From NCBI RefSeq assembly GCF_024793895.1, contig NZ_JANUSB010000010.1, forward strand, positions 1 through 64,000: DNA of 64,000 nucleotides, read 5' to 3'. A program made the translations under genes and the position numbers. Origin of the DNA: Serratia sp. AKBS12. GTDB taxonomy: Bacteria > Pseudomonadota > Gammaproteobacteria > Enterobacterales > Enterobacteriaceae. Each line of letters begins with the position of its first letter. Within the stretch, counting starts at the first letter, position 1. Positions 17,957-25,406 of this stretch are shown here, one piece after another. The notes beneath the pieces were generated by a model. The model made no database searches, was not told the DNA's origin, and saw only the letters and a program-made list of their open reading frames with translations.

Positions 17957-18454
17957 ATGAAGAAACTAATAATTTCCTGTGCTTTATTATCCACATGGCC
18001 ATGCCTTGTTTATGCGGGCTCCGCCGTTGGAGAGCCAGATACCAAAAGTATCGATCTGGTATATTCAAAACCTATTACCGTTACACATACCATGGATTCT
18101 ACCCAGGAATTTTTACCTGACATGCCGGATAAAACGGTGCTTATTACTGGCGTCGTCAGCTATACAGACGCCTTGCCAGGGGTTCGACTGGATTGGGCTT
18201 CTGGGCAGGCCGGTGACAATCCTGACGAGCGCGTTCTTATTGCAGAAAATACAACAGATGCTCGTTTACCGGTAAAAGTTGTTTCTAGCAGTACCGATGC
18301 CGAACTTGTCACCACCTCGGGTGACATGATCCTTAAACCAAAGGGTCAGGCCAGTGTCACCTCTTATCAATATAGCATCGAGAAGATGGGGAGCGGCGTG
18401 GTAGGTTCTGGCCAATATTCGGTGGCAATGACCGCTTACGCCTATCAGCCATAG
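17957..18454 (+). CDS. Pilin-like subunit 3 of the FGL chaperone-usher locus
   Basis: This 165-aa product starts with a signal peptide (KKLIISCALLSTWPCLVYA) and has the same small beta-rich layout: a donor-type stretch (KPITVTHTM) near the N-terminus and a C-terminal strand (GQYSVAMTAYAYQP). It has no mature cysteine. I consider it a third structural or minor subunit of the chaperone-usher assembly; it is the last gene of the block, 97 bases after subunit 2. Confidence 0.65.
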   Translation: MKKLIISCALLSTWPCLVYAGSAVGEPDTKSIDLVYSKPITVTHTMDSTQEFLPDMPDKTVLITGVVSYTDALPGVRLDWASGQAGDNPDERVLIAENTTDARLPVKVVSSSTDAELVTTSGDMILKPKGQASVTSYQYSIEKMGSGVVGSGQYSVAMTAYAYQP

Positions 18455-18519
18455 AGCAGAAGGGTGATAACCGGTCCGTTCGCACCCACTGACGCCCGGT
18501 AACGATCGCTCTAATGTCC

Positions 18520-18795
18520 AACTTAAATCCAGGCCATGCTTGGGGGGCTCCATAAAGTTGGACAGATCATGTTAAGATGCCCTCTGTGCCTGGGTTCGTT
18601 AGTCTACCGGACTCAGGCCTTTTAACCTCAGGCCAATCCTGATAATGAGTATACCGCTACCGTTTTCCTCAATGCGTTAATGCTGCTGGGCTGGCCTAGA
18701 TAAAAACACGCCGGTTACAGCGTGCCGACAAGTTCTCCACCGCGACATTATCCAGACGGTTCACCTTGTGCGACAGACTTTGCGTCATTCGCCGG
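18520..18795 (-). pseudogene. Remnant of an IS3-family transposase (C-terminal part)
   Basis: On the minus strand, from about 18795 downwards, a broken frame reads SLSHKVNRLDNVAVENL, which matches the region around the last acidic residue of IS3-family OrfB proteins (DNA-E-N motif). The frame then breaks with several stops. GTCCAACTT near 18520 and AAGTTGGAC near 18556 form an inverted pair that may come from an IS end. No complete element is present. Confidence 0.6.
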
Positions 18796-18984
18796 CCTTT
18801 AACTTTGTCTGATAACCTGTCATTCGGTTGCTCCATTTATTTAGCCTGTCGTGCCTGTCCCCGCGCTTCAGTGCATTCCTGTTGTGATATCAGCGACTAT
18901 GGGACCGGCCTGTTAAATAAAAAACTGCCCCTGACTCAGTTGGCTATCCAACTTTGGAATAGTCCAATAACGCGGACTTTATTG

Positions 18985-19001
18985 TAACTGCCTAGTATGA
19001 A
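18985..19001 (+). promoter_or_regulatory. Promoter-like motif before the gspG secretion operon
   Basis: The site reads AACTGCCTAGTATGAA and matches 13 of 14 core bases of the motif before the duplicated regulators (CTGACTAGTATGAT), in the same orientation relative to the downstream gene. TATGAA at 18996-19001 would be the -10 box, about 200 bases before gspG. The rest of 18796-19204 shows no gene. Confidence 0.5.
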
Positions 19002-19204
19002 TGGGGAACTTATTCTCCTGAAATCAGGCGCTCACGGAAAAGCCATAAGTAAATCATGAAAATCTCACTGCTTTGGTTATGAGAAATTGCTCATTTCCAC
19101 CTCACCTTTTCTCAATGTAGCGAAGAGTAATCACGTTTTTTTCTCATCTTGCCTTCGGTAACTTTACGACCTCCGATGAAATATAAAAACAGGTTACTCA
19201 CTAA

Positions 19205-19624
19205 ATGAAAAAAATACTCTCTCACTCTCGCCAGCAAGGGGGATTTACCCTGCTGGAACTGCTGGTCGTATTGATGATTATCGCCTTGTTGGCCGGATTT
19301 GTTGGCCCGAAGGTGTTCTCCAATGTCGATCAGGCGAAGGAAAAAACCGCGTTGCGGCAGATGCGTTCGTTAGGGGATGCATTAAGTCAGTACCGTCTGG
19401 ATACTGGCGCATGGCCGACGGAAAGTCAGGGATTGAAGGCGCTGACAGAAAAACCGGCTAATGTCCGTAATTGGAATGGCCCTTACCTGAGTCAGCAAGT
19501 GCCGCTGGACCCTTGGGGTAACGCTTACCAATGGCATAACCCTACCCAAGCAAAAGACGGGTTGCATGAGGTTGACATTACCTCAACCGGCAAGGACGGC
19601 AAGGCGCTGGTCTACGGTTTTTAA
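19205..19624 (+). CDS. gspG: Type II secretion major pseudopilin GspG
   Basis: The 139-aa prepilin has a 13-residue leader ending GG, cleaved before Phe14 (FTLLELLVVLMIIALLAGF), with Glu18 as the conserved mature Glu5. The pattern PSESQGLKAL-like WPTESQGLKALTEKP, WNGPYLSQQVPLDPWGNAYQW and the C-terminal ITSTGKDG are hallmarks of GspG, whose polymer forms the pseudopilus that pushes substrates through the secretin. It is the first gene of a tight unit (gap of 3 bases to the next gene). In canonical gsp operons gspG follows gspF; here it leads. Confidence 0.95.
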   Translation: MKKILSHSRQQGGFTLLELLVVLMIIALLAGFVGPKVFSNVDQAKEKTALRQMRSLGDALSQYRLDTGAWPTESQGLKALTEKPANVRNWNGPYLSQQVPLDPWGNAYQWHNPTQAKDGLHEVDITSTGKDGKALVYGF

Positions 19625-19627
19625 GTC

Positions 19628-20083
19628 ATGAAACGTTTATTACTGACTTTTGCTTTATTGGCACCGGCTTTTTCATCCTTTGCCGATTGTTGGGAGCAGG
19701 CCGGTGCCCGCTATGGCATTGAGCCGGAATTATTGCAGGCGATTGCGATGGTGGAATCCAGCTTGAACCCGAAAGCGACCAACACCAATACCAATGGTAC
19801 GGCCGATTTCGGCTTGATGCAGATCAATAGCAGCCATTTGGCCACGCTGAAAAAATTTAATATCACCTCTAAGCATCTGCTTAATGATCCATGCCAGAAC
19901 GTGATGACGGGAGCCTGGATCCTGGCCGGCAATATTCGCCGCTTTGGTTATTCATGGGAGGCGGTTGGCGCTTATAACGCAGGTACAGCGCAAACGCCGC
20001 AGAGACAGGCGTTGCGGCAAAAATATATACGTAAGGTAGTTCCGCAATATTTGAAATTGAAACAGATGAAAATGAATGGATAA
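19628..20083 (+). CDS. IagB-like specialised lytic transglycosylase
   Basis: The 151-aa exported protein (signal peptide ending FSSFA) has the SLT fold: AIAMVESSLNPKA holds the catalytic Glu, followed by GLMQINSSHL and the AYNAG motif. A cysteine pair (DCWEQAG, DPCQNV) is typical of the IagB/BfpH/VirB1 type. Such enzymes open peptidoglycan locally for secretion machines and pili. It sits between gspG and gspF, an unusual position for a type II operon but common in type III, IV and type IV pilus loci. Confidence 0.9.
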   Translation: MKRLLLTFALLAPAFSSFADCWEQAGARYGIEPELLQAIAMVESSLNPKATNTNTNGTADFGLMQINSSHLATLKKFNITSKHLLNDPCQNVMTGAWILAGNIRRFGYSWEAVGAYNAGTAQTPQRQALRQKYIRKVVPQYLKLKQMKMNG

Positions 20084-20092
20084 CGCCGCGAA

Positions 20093-21262
20093 ATGAAAAA
20101 CTATGAAGTTGTTTACCTTGATCGAGGGCAACGGAAAACCGAGCGGGTAACGGCGTATTCAATTGAGGAGATCAAGGGACGCTATTTGCAGGAGGGGCGC
20201 ATCGTTATGCGGGTAAAGCAGCGCACGGCCTTTCGTGAAAAGCGCTTTCCGCTCAATCTGTTCATTCAAGAACTGGTGGCCTTGCTGGAGGCCGGGCTGG
20301 TGATTACCGAGGCGATCGAGGCGTTGCAGGCCAGCAGCCGTGAACCGCATATACGCAACGTGTATGACCGGCTGTTGGAAAAACTTTATCAGGGACATCA
20401 GCTCTCGCAGGCGATGGCGGCCTTGCCGGCGGTATTTCCGGAACTGCTGCTCAATACCGTTGCTTCATCTGAACAAACCGGCCATCTACCCGTTGCGCTA
20501 CAGCGTTTCCAGCATTATGAGCAACGGATGGACACCTTGCGTAAACGGATTAAAGCCACGTTGCTGTACCCAACGATTGTCTTGGGCGTTGGTGGGCTGA
20601 TCCTGTGCTTCCTGCTGGGATTTATCATCCCGCGCTTTGCGCTGGTGTTCGAGGGGATGAAGAATCTGAACGGCAGCGCACGTTTTATCCTGTGGTGGGG
20701 AAAACTAGTTGAAAGTCACGGCTTGTTATTGTTGCTGTTGATGGCGTTGGGCTTGGGCGGACTGGTGATATTACTGCGTAATCCGGCGGTACGGCAGGCG
20801 ATAATGCGCCAGTTGCTGAAATTGCCTCAGCTGCGTAATCAGCATCAACTTACCATCTTGGTCCGTTTTTACCGCACCCTTGGTTTATTGCTACAGGGCG
20901 GGCTGCCGGCGCCGCAGGCACTCAGTCTGACGCGCACGGTTTTACCCGTGAGCCATCACGCACAATTGCAGCAGGTTTTGGCGGGCGTCCAGGCCGGACA
21001 ATCGCTGTCAGGCACGCTGGATACCCAACAATTGACCACGCCAATTGCCAGTCGCTTATTGCAGGTTGGTGAACGTAGCGGTGAGCTGCCTGCAATGTGT
21101 GAACGCATTGCGGCCTTTTACGATGAAGCGCTTGAGCGCGCGATCGAGACCTTTAGCAAGGTCTTTGAACCGATCCTGATGATGGCCGTTGGCGGGATTG
21201 TGGGCCTGGTGGTGTTTTTACTTTATATGCCAATTTTCGAATTGGCTGGAGGACTTTCCTGA
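20093..21262 (+). CDS. gspF: Type II secretion inner-membrane platform protein GspF
   Basis: The 389-aa protein has the two repeated T2SSF cytoplasmic domains (about 55-180 and 255-375) and three hydrophobic segments near 155-180, 205-225 and 355-380. Signatures FIQELVALLEAGLVITEAIEAL and VRFYRTLGLLLQGGLPAPQALSL are the paired family motifs. It forms the membrane platform that couples the ATPase to pseudopilus growth. Its stop overlaps the start of gspE (TGATG), indicating translational coupling. Confidence 0.94.
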   Translation: MKNYEVVYLDRGQRKTERVTAYSIEEIKGRYLQEGRIVMRVKQRTAFREKRFPLNLFIQELVALLEAGLVITEAIEALQASSREPHIRNVYDRLLEKLYQGHQLSQAMAALPAVFPELLLNTVASSEQTGHLPVALQRFQHYEQRMDTLRKRIKATLLYPTIVLGVGGLILCFLLGFIIPRFALVFEGMKNLNGSARFILWWGKLVESHGLLLLLLMALGLGGLVILLRNPAVRQAIMRQLLKLPQLRNQHQLTILVRFYRTLGLLLQGGLPAPQALSLTRTVLPVSHHAQLQQVLAGVQAGQSLSGTLDTQQLTTPIASRLLQVGERSGELPAMCERIAAFYDEALERAIETFSKVFEPILMMAVGGIVGLVVFLLYMPIFELAGGLS

Positions 21263-22899
21263 TGTCAATAATCGATCAGAATAATACCGACATACTGGAT
21301 GTGTTATTGAATCAATCGAGTACAGAAAGCTGCCAGGCGCTGGCCGAGTTGCTGGATAATCAGCCTGAACGGCTGACAGAAATGGCGAGTTTGCTGGGCC
21401 TGGCGGCGATGACGGCAGAGCAGCTGGCTAATGCCGAGCCTGATTTTAGTTGCATCTCACTGTCTGATGCGTTAGCGCAGCGTGTATTGCCCTTGCAGTA
21501 TCAACAACAACGCTGGCTATTGGTGGCCAATCCTTTTTCGCTGCCATTACGCCAATGGATACAGCGTTTCCCTATGCGCCCCACGCTGGCTTCGCCAGCC
21601 TGGATTAACGAGAAACTGGATACGCTTGGCAAACAGCAACGTACTTTGGATCAGTTGGAACCGCAGCATAGCGAAAGTAGCGGTGACGAAGTGCTGTTGG
21701 AAATATCTCCGGTTGGCATCGCGCAAGAGAGCAATACCGTTATCAAACTGGTCAATGCCACCCTGTTTGATGCCCTGCAGAGCCGCGCCAGCGATATCCA
21801 TCTTTCCGCCGTGCCGGACGGACTCTCGGTAAAATATCGGATTGACGGTGTGCTGCATGCTATTCGCCATTGCGCCGGTTCCCAGCACGCGGAACAGGTT
21901 ATTTCGCGCCTGAAAGTCTTGAGTTGTATGGATATTGCCGAGCGACGCATTCCTCAGGATGGCCGTTTTAAGGCGTTAATCCATCAGCGCCCGGTAGATT
22001 TTCGTGTGTCGGTGATGCCGAGTATTCATGGTGAGGATGCGGTGCTGCGCGTGCTGGATAAATCACACGATCAAACGCTGAGTCTGGAATCGTTGGGGTT
22101 TGATGATCACACTCTGACGGCCATTCGTCAATTGACGCATATGCCTCATGGCATGGTGTTGGTGACCGGCCCGACCGGCAGCGGCAAATCCACGTCGCTT
22201 TATGCTGCACTCAGCGAATTGAATACCGGCGAAAGTAAAATTATTACCATTGAAGACCCGGTGGAATATCAATTGAATAACGTGTTGCAAATTCCGGTCA
22301 ATGACAAAAAAGGGCTAACCTTTGCTCGCGGCTTACGCGCCATTTTGCGTCACGATCCCGATATCATCCTGGTGGGGGAAATCCGTGATGGTGAAACTGC
22401 GGGTATAGCCGTACAGGCAGCATTGACCGGTCACGTAGTGCTTTCATCAGTGCATGCCAATAATGCCTTTAGCGTGCTGGAGCGCTTTCTCTATATGCAG
22501 GTAGAACCCGCCAGTTTAATCACGGCGCTGAACGGCGTAGTAGCGCAGCGTCTGGTTCGTGGCATCTGCCCTGCCTGTGCGGTTGATGTAGCGCCGAACG
22601 ACGAGGAAACGGCAGCTTGGCAGGCCAGTACATATCATGAACTACAGCCTCGCTGGCGTCGTGGGCTGGGCTGTGAAGAATGCCGTCACAGCGGTTATCA
22701 CGGGCGCCTGGCATTGGCGGAAGTATTGTACTTTAGCGACGCGATGAAGGAAGCGTTATTGTCCCGAGCGCCTATTCGTCGCTTGCGGGACGTTGCCTAT
22801 AGTGAAGGATTTATTCCTCTAAAAGACATCGCCTTAAGAGCCGTTCTGGAAGGAAAGACAACATTGCAGGAGGTCAATCGTGTTATCGCTCATGACTAA
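21262..22899 (+). CDS. gspE: Type II secretion / type IV filament assembly ATPase GspE
   Basis: The 545-aa hexameric ATPase powers pseudopilus assembly. The N-terminal domain (1-140) is followed by the conserved core: Walker A GPTGSGKST at 303-311, an Asp box (IITIEDPVEYQL), Walker B (IILVGEIRDGETA, about 368-380) and a His box (LTGHVVLSSVHAN). Two CxxC pairs (Cys436/439 and Cys471/474) form the zinc site found in GspE and PilB. It overlaps gspF at the start and the next gene by 20 bases at its end. Confidence 0.95.
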   Translation: MSIIDQNNTDILDVLLNQSSTESCQALAELLDNQPERLTEMASLLGLAAMTAEQLANAEPDFSCISLSDALAQRVLPLQYQQQRWLLVANPFSLPLRQWIQRFPMRPTLASPAWINEKLDTLGKQQRTLDQLEPQHSESSGDEVLLEISPVGIAQESNTVIKLVNATLFDALQSRASDIHLSAVPDGLSVKYRIDGVLHAIRHCAGSQHAEQVISRLKVLSCMDIAERRIPQDGRFKALIHQRPVDFRVSVMPSIHGEDAVLRVLDKSHDQTLSLESLGFDDHTLTAIRQLTHMPHGMVLVTGPTGSGKSTSLYAALSELNTGESKIITIEDPVEYQLNNVLQIPVNDKKGLTFARGLRAILRHDPDIILVGEIRDGETAGIAVQAALTGHVVLSSVHANNAFSVLERFLYMQVEPASLITALNGVVAQRLVRGICPACAVDVAPNDEETAAWQASTYHELQPRWRRGLGCEECRHSGYHGRLALAEVLYFSDAMKEALLSRAPIRRLRDVAYSEGFIPLKDIALRAVLEGKTTLQEVNRVIAHD

Positions 22900-23602
22900 A
22901 ACCTGGCGATGTGACATTTCTTCTCGGCAGCTGCGGGCGAGTCTGGGGGATACGGTATTGGTCACGACGGAACGCCTGGCGGATCAAACGCTGGAAGAAG
23001 CATTGTTAGCGTTGCTGAGTTCGTGTTGCAGGTGCTTGCCCTGGGTTGACGCCATTGAGTTTTCGCTGGATGCCAGCATGGCATACCATTTTGTCACGCC
23101 ATGGCAGAACGGCATTAGTACGCCTGCGGAATTGCGTGGCTATGGCCACGTTATTGTACAGCAGCATTTCCCCCACCTGGTCGGAAAACCACTCAAGATA
23201 GGGTTTGAAGATATGGGCTATGGTTGCAATGCATTAACGATGGCCTTGGAGGAGGAACTATGGTCAATCTTGCGCGCCGTTGCGCGGAGTTTGAAACTGC
23301 GCCTGCAGGGGATAACCACCCCATTACGTTCACTGGTGCGCTCCAGGGAGCAACTGCCGAGCACGGGCATCTTCGCGATAATTGGTCCCGAGAGCAGTAC
23401 CTTTGCCTGTCGTGTGGACGATGAATGGCAGCAGGTTTACCGTATGGCACTTCCGGATCAAGCTGTTGATCAACAACTTACGCTAATTTTACGTCTGGCC
23501 AACATGCGTACTGCGCCTTGTTATTTTTGGGACGGCGCCAATGGACAAATGGGACGCTTCCCGAGTGTTGAACACAGGCATAAGAGGGGCAGCAAGTACT
23601 AG
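22880..23602 (+). CDS. Unknown 240-aa protein of the secretion locus, candidate GspL/PilM-like cytoplasmic partner
   Basis: A GTG start with a perfect AGGAGGT five bases upstream lies inside the end of gspE, so the two are coupled. An ATG four codons on is less well placed. No signal peptide or membrane helix is visible, so the product is cytoplasmic. The opening (KTWRCDISSRQLRASLGDTVLV) and the later beta-alpha pattern could fit a reduced actin-like PilM/GspL cytoplasmic domain, the part that links the ATPase to inner-membrane partners, but I see no diagnostic motif. By position it replaces the missing GspL N-domain, because the following genes encode PilN-, PilO- and PilP-sized proteins. 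Confidence 0.7.
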   Translation: MLSLMTKTWRCDISSRQLRASLGDTVLVTTERLADQTLEEALLALLSSCCRCLPWVDAIEFSLDASMAYHFVTPWQNGISTPAELRGYGHVIVQQHFPHLVGKPLKIGFEDMGYGCNALTMALEEELWSILRAVARSLKLRLQGITTPLRSLVRSREQLPSTGIFAIIGPESSTFACRVDDEWQQVYRMALPDQAVDQQLTLILRLANMRTAPCYFWDGANGQMGRFPSVEHRHKRGSKY

Positions 23603-23731
23603 CCGGTTCAGGCATCTTAAGAGCATGGCCAACTTGCTGTCTGGATAACCAGCGTAACGCGAGGAAACGAAACGATAGAAAACCATGCCTGTTTTACCGG
23701 TGTGGTTTTGATGTTATCGACGATAGGCAAC

Positions 23732-23750
23732 TTTCTGACTAGTACTATGG
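23732..23750 (+). promoter_or_regulatory. Promoter-like motif before the second secretion transcription unit
   Basis: TTTCTGACTAGTA is identical over 13 bases to the motif before the duplicated regulators and has the same orientation to its gene. TACTAT, at the same offset as TATGAT there, would be the -10 box. It lies in the 260-base gap that splits the secretion locus, about 120 bases before the PilN-like gene. Confidence 0.6.
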
Positions 23751-23862
23751 TGAAGCTCATCCTGCCACCGTATCCTGCATCCCATCATTTCACACAACTT
23801 ATCCTATTAAAGCCCAGGCTTTGAGAATTGGTGATGTCTATAAATTACGGAGGAAGGTAATC

Positions 23863-24357
23863 ATGAAATCGTCACTGATAGCGTCTCCTTCTTGGGCGTT
23901 ACGTACCTCACTGGTTGTTGTACTACTCTGTTTTCCTTTATTAATTGCTCTAGGTCATGCCTGGTCACAACAACAGAAATTGATGGCGATCAGTGAGCAA
24001 ATGCAGCAGAAATTACAGGAGCATCAGCGTGCCGCACGCATTATTAACGAGAAGTTACGCCAGCAGAAAAAAATAAAGTCCATTTCACCGACTGCGTTGC
24101 AGATTTTAACGCCGATAGGCGCAGCACTTTCCGATGATGTGGCATTGTTGCGGCTGAACAGTAATTCCCAGAAACGGGAAGTTAATTTGGAGGTGGCAGC
24201 GAAGACATTGCCCGCCTTGTTGGATTTCAGCGCACGTTTGCAGCGTATTCCGGTACAGGTGGAATTGCAACACCATCACTCGGTTAAAGAAAAGGGGACA
24301 GAATGGCCAATTCGCGCAGCTGTCACCCTGCATTTTCCCAAAGAGGATAGCCAATGA
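23863..24357 (+). CDS. PilN-like inner-membrane assembly protein
   Basis: The ATG at 23863, with GGAGG nearby, gives 164 aa. One membrane helix near the N-terminus (RTSLVVVLLCFPLLIALGHAW) is followed by a coiled coil (QQQKLMAISEQMQQKLQEHQRAARI) and a small alpha-beta domain. This layout is that of PilN or of the periplasmic half of GspL. With the next two genes it would form the inner-membrane alignment complex. The stop overlaps the next start by four bases (ATGA). Sequence similarity is low; the assignment rests on topology and order. Confidence 0.7.
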   Translation: MKSSLIASPSWALRTSLVVVLLCFPLLIALGHAWSQQQKLMAISEQMQQKLQEHQRAARIINEKLRQQKKIKSISPTALQILTPIGAALSDDVALLRLNSNSQKREVNLEVAAKTLPALLDFSARLQRIPVQVELQHHHSVKEKGTEWPIRAAVTLHFPKEDSQ

Positions 24358-24896
24358 AAATAAAAACTACGCTGCGGCTACCTGCAATAAGAGAAGTACA
24401 TTGGCATAGTGCATGGTTATTAGAAAAAATCGGCGTATGGCCGCTGGTTTCCTGTTTGCTACCTATCGTGCTGGCTTTGTTCTGGGGACTAATTACCCAG
24501 GTCCAAAATACGCAATTGCAGGTAAAGATAGCTTCAATGCAGCAGCAGTTAAGCGAGCCTTTGCCGTTACAGGTTGGCAGTGAAAGTCAATTGGCGGCAG
24601 CGCTAAGCGTAACTGAATATCAACAGGTGAAGACGCTGTTCGATATTCTCAGTAAATATCATATGCAGGTAGAAAGCGGTAATTATCATTTTACCTCAGC
24701 CGAAGAAGAGAAAGAAAAGGCATTAAGGCTCTCTATACCACTTCGGGGCAGGTGGTTACCACTGGCGCAGGCGTTACAGGATATTGCACGCGTTCTGCCG
24801 GTGGAAGTGGAATCGATTGGCGTCAGCCGAACTCGGCCGGACACCGGACAACTGTCTATTACGCTCCAGCTGACTTTACATCGGGGGCCACGATGA
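24354..24896 (+). CDS. PilO/GspM-like inner-membrane assembly protein
   Basis: The 180-aa product has a cytoplasmic lead, one membrane helix (VWPLVSCLLPIVLALFWGLI), a coiled coil (QVQNTQLQVKIASMQQQLSE) and a ferredoxin-like periplasmic domain ending in ITLQLTLHRG, the expected layout of PilO and GspM. These pair with PilN or GspL to couple the ATPase to the secretin. It overlaps its neighbours by four bases on both sides, so all three are translated together. Confidence 0.72.
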   Translation: MKIKTTLRLPAIREVHWHSAWLLEKIGVWPLVSCLLPIVLALFWGLITQVQNTQLQVKIASMQQQLSEPLPLQVGSESQLAAALSVTEYQQVKTLFDILSKYHMQVESGNYHFTSAEEEKEKALRLSIPLRGRWLPLAQALQDIARVLPVEVESIGVSRTRPDTGQLSITLQLTLHRGPR

Positions 24897-25405
24897 AACT
24901 TCCTCGTTATTTGATAGTGGGGCTGGCAGTTACCGCGTTATTGGTTATCTGGAGCCAGTTTACGACTGAACCCGAGGAGGAAGGGCTAACGCTGAATACG
25001 CTGGCTCAGGAGAAACCGGCGAAGCACACGCATAGCCGCTCTGAAACGTCGGTAGCGGCAGATCCAATGGTCGATCTGTTTCCGGTACCGCGCACACCGG
25101 TCATCGAGCAAGACGCTATGAGGCCGACGGAGGCAGCAAAAAGGCCCGATCCGATATTACCTCTTCAGGTGCTGGGAGCATGGTGGGATAGCGGCGAACG
25201 CGTCGTGATTCTCAGCGATGGCAAACAGAATAAGTTGCTTTGCCAGACGTGTCGAACAAAAGGATACGTCAGGCCGGGAGAGCAACTTTTGCCAGACTGG
25301 ACATTGATGACACTGGCTGATGATCACTTGATGGTGGAATGGCAGCCTGAACATATAAGCAAGCGTATTGAGCTTGATGACTTGAAATCGAAACCGACAC
25401 GATAA
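24893..25405 (+). CDS. PilP/GspC-like inner-membrane to secretin connector
   Basis: From ATG 24893 (overlapping the previous stop) the product is 170 aa with an N-terminal membrane helix (RYLIVGLAVTALLVIW), a long flexible, proline- and charge-rich stretch (about 25-85) and a C-terminal beta domain (LQVLGAWWDSGERVVILSDGKQNKL...YVRPGEQLLPDWTLMTLADDHLMVEW). The last part resembles the HR domain shared by PilP and GspC, which binds the secretin N0 region. Two cysteines (CQTC) are close together. It directly precedes the secretin gene. Confidence 0.75.
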   Translation: MKLPRYLIVGLAVTALLVIWSQFTTEPEEEGLTLNTLAQEKPAKHTHSRSETSVAADPMVDLFPVPRTPVIEQDAMRPTEAAKRPDPILPLQVLGAWWDSGERVVILSDGKQNKLLCQTCRTKGYVRPGEQLLPDWTLMTLADDHLMVEWQPEHISKRIELDDLKSKPTR

Positions 25406-25406
25406 T

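Noticed and set aside
18766-18987. 73-codon open frame before gspG
   Set aside because: It starts in the IS3 remnant of the other strand, has no ribosome site and many cysteines in a random-looking text.
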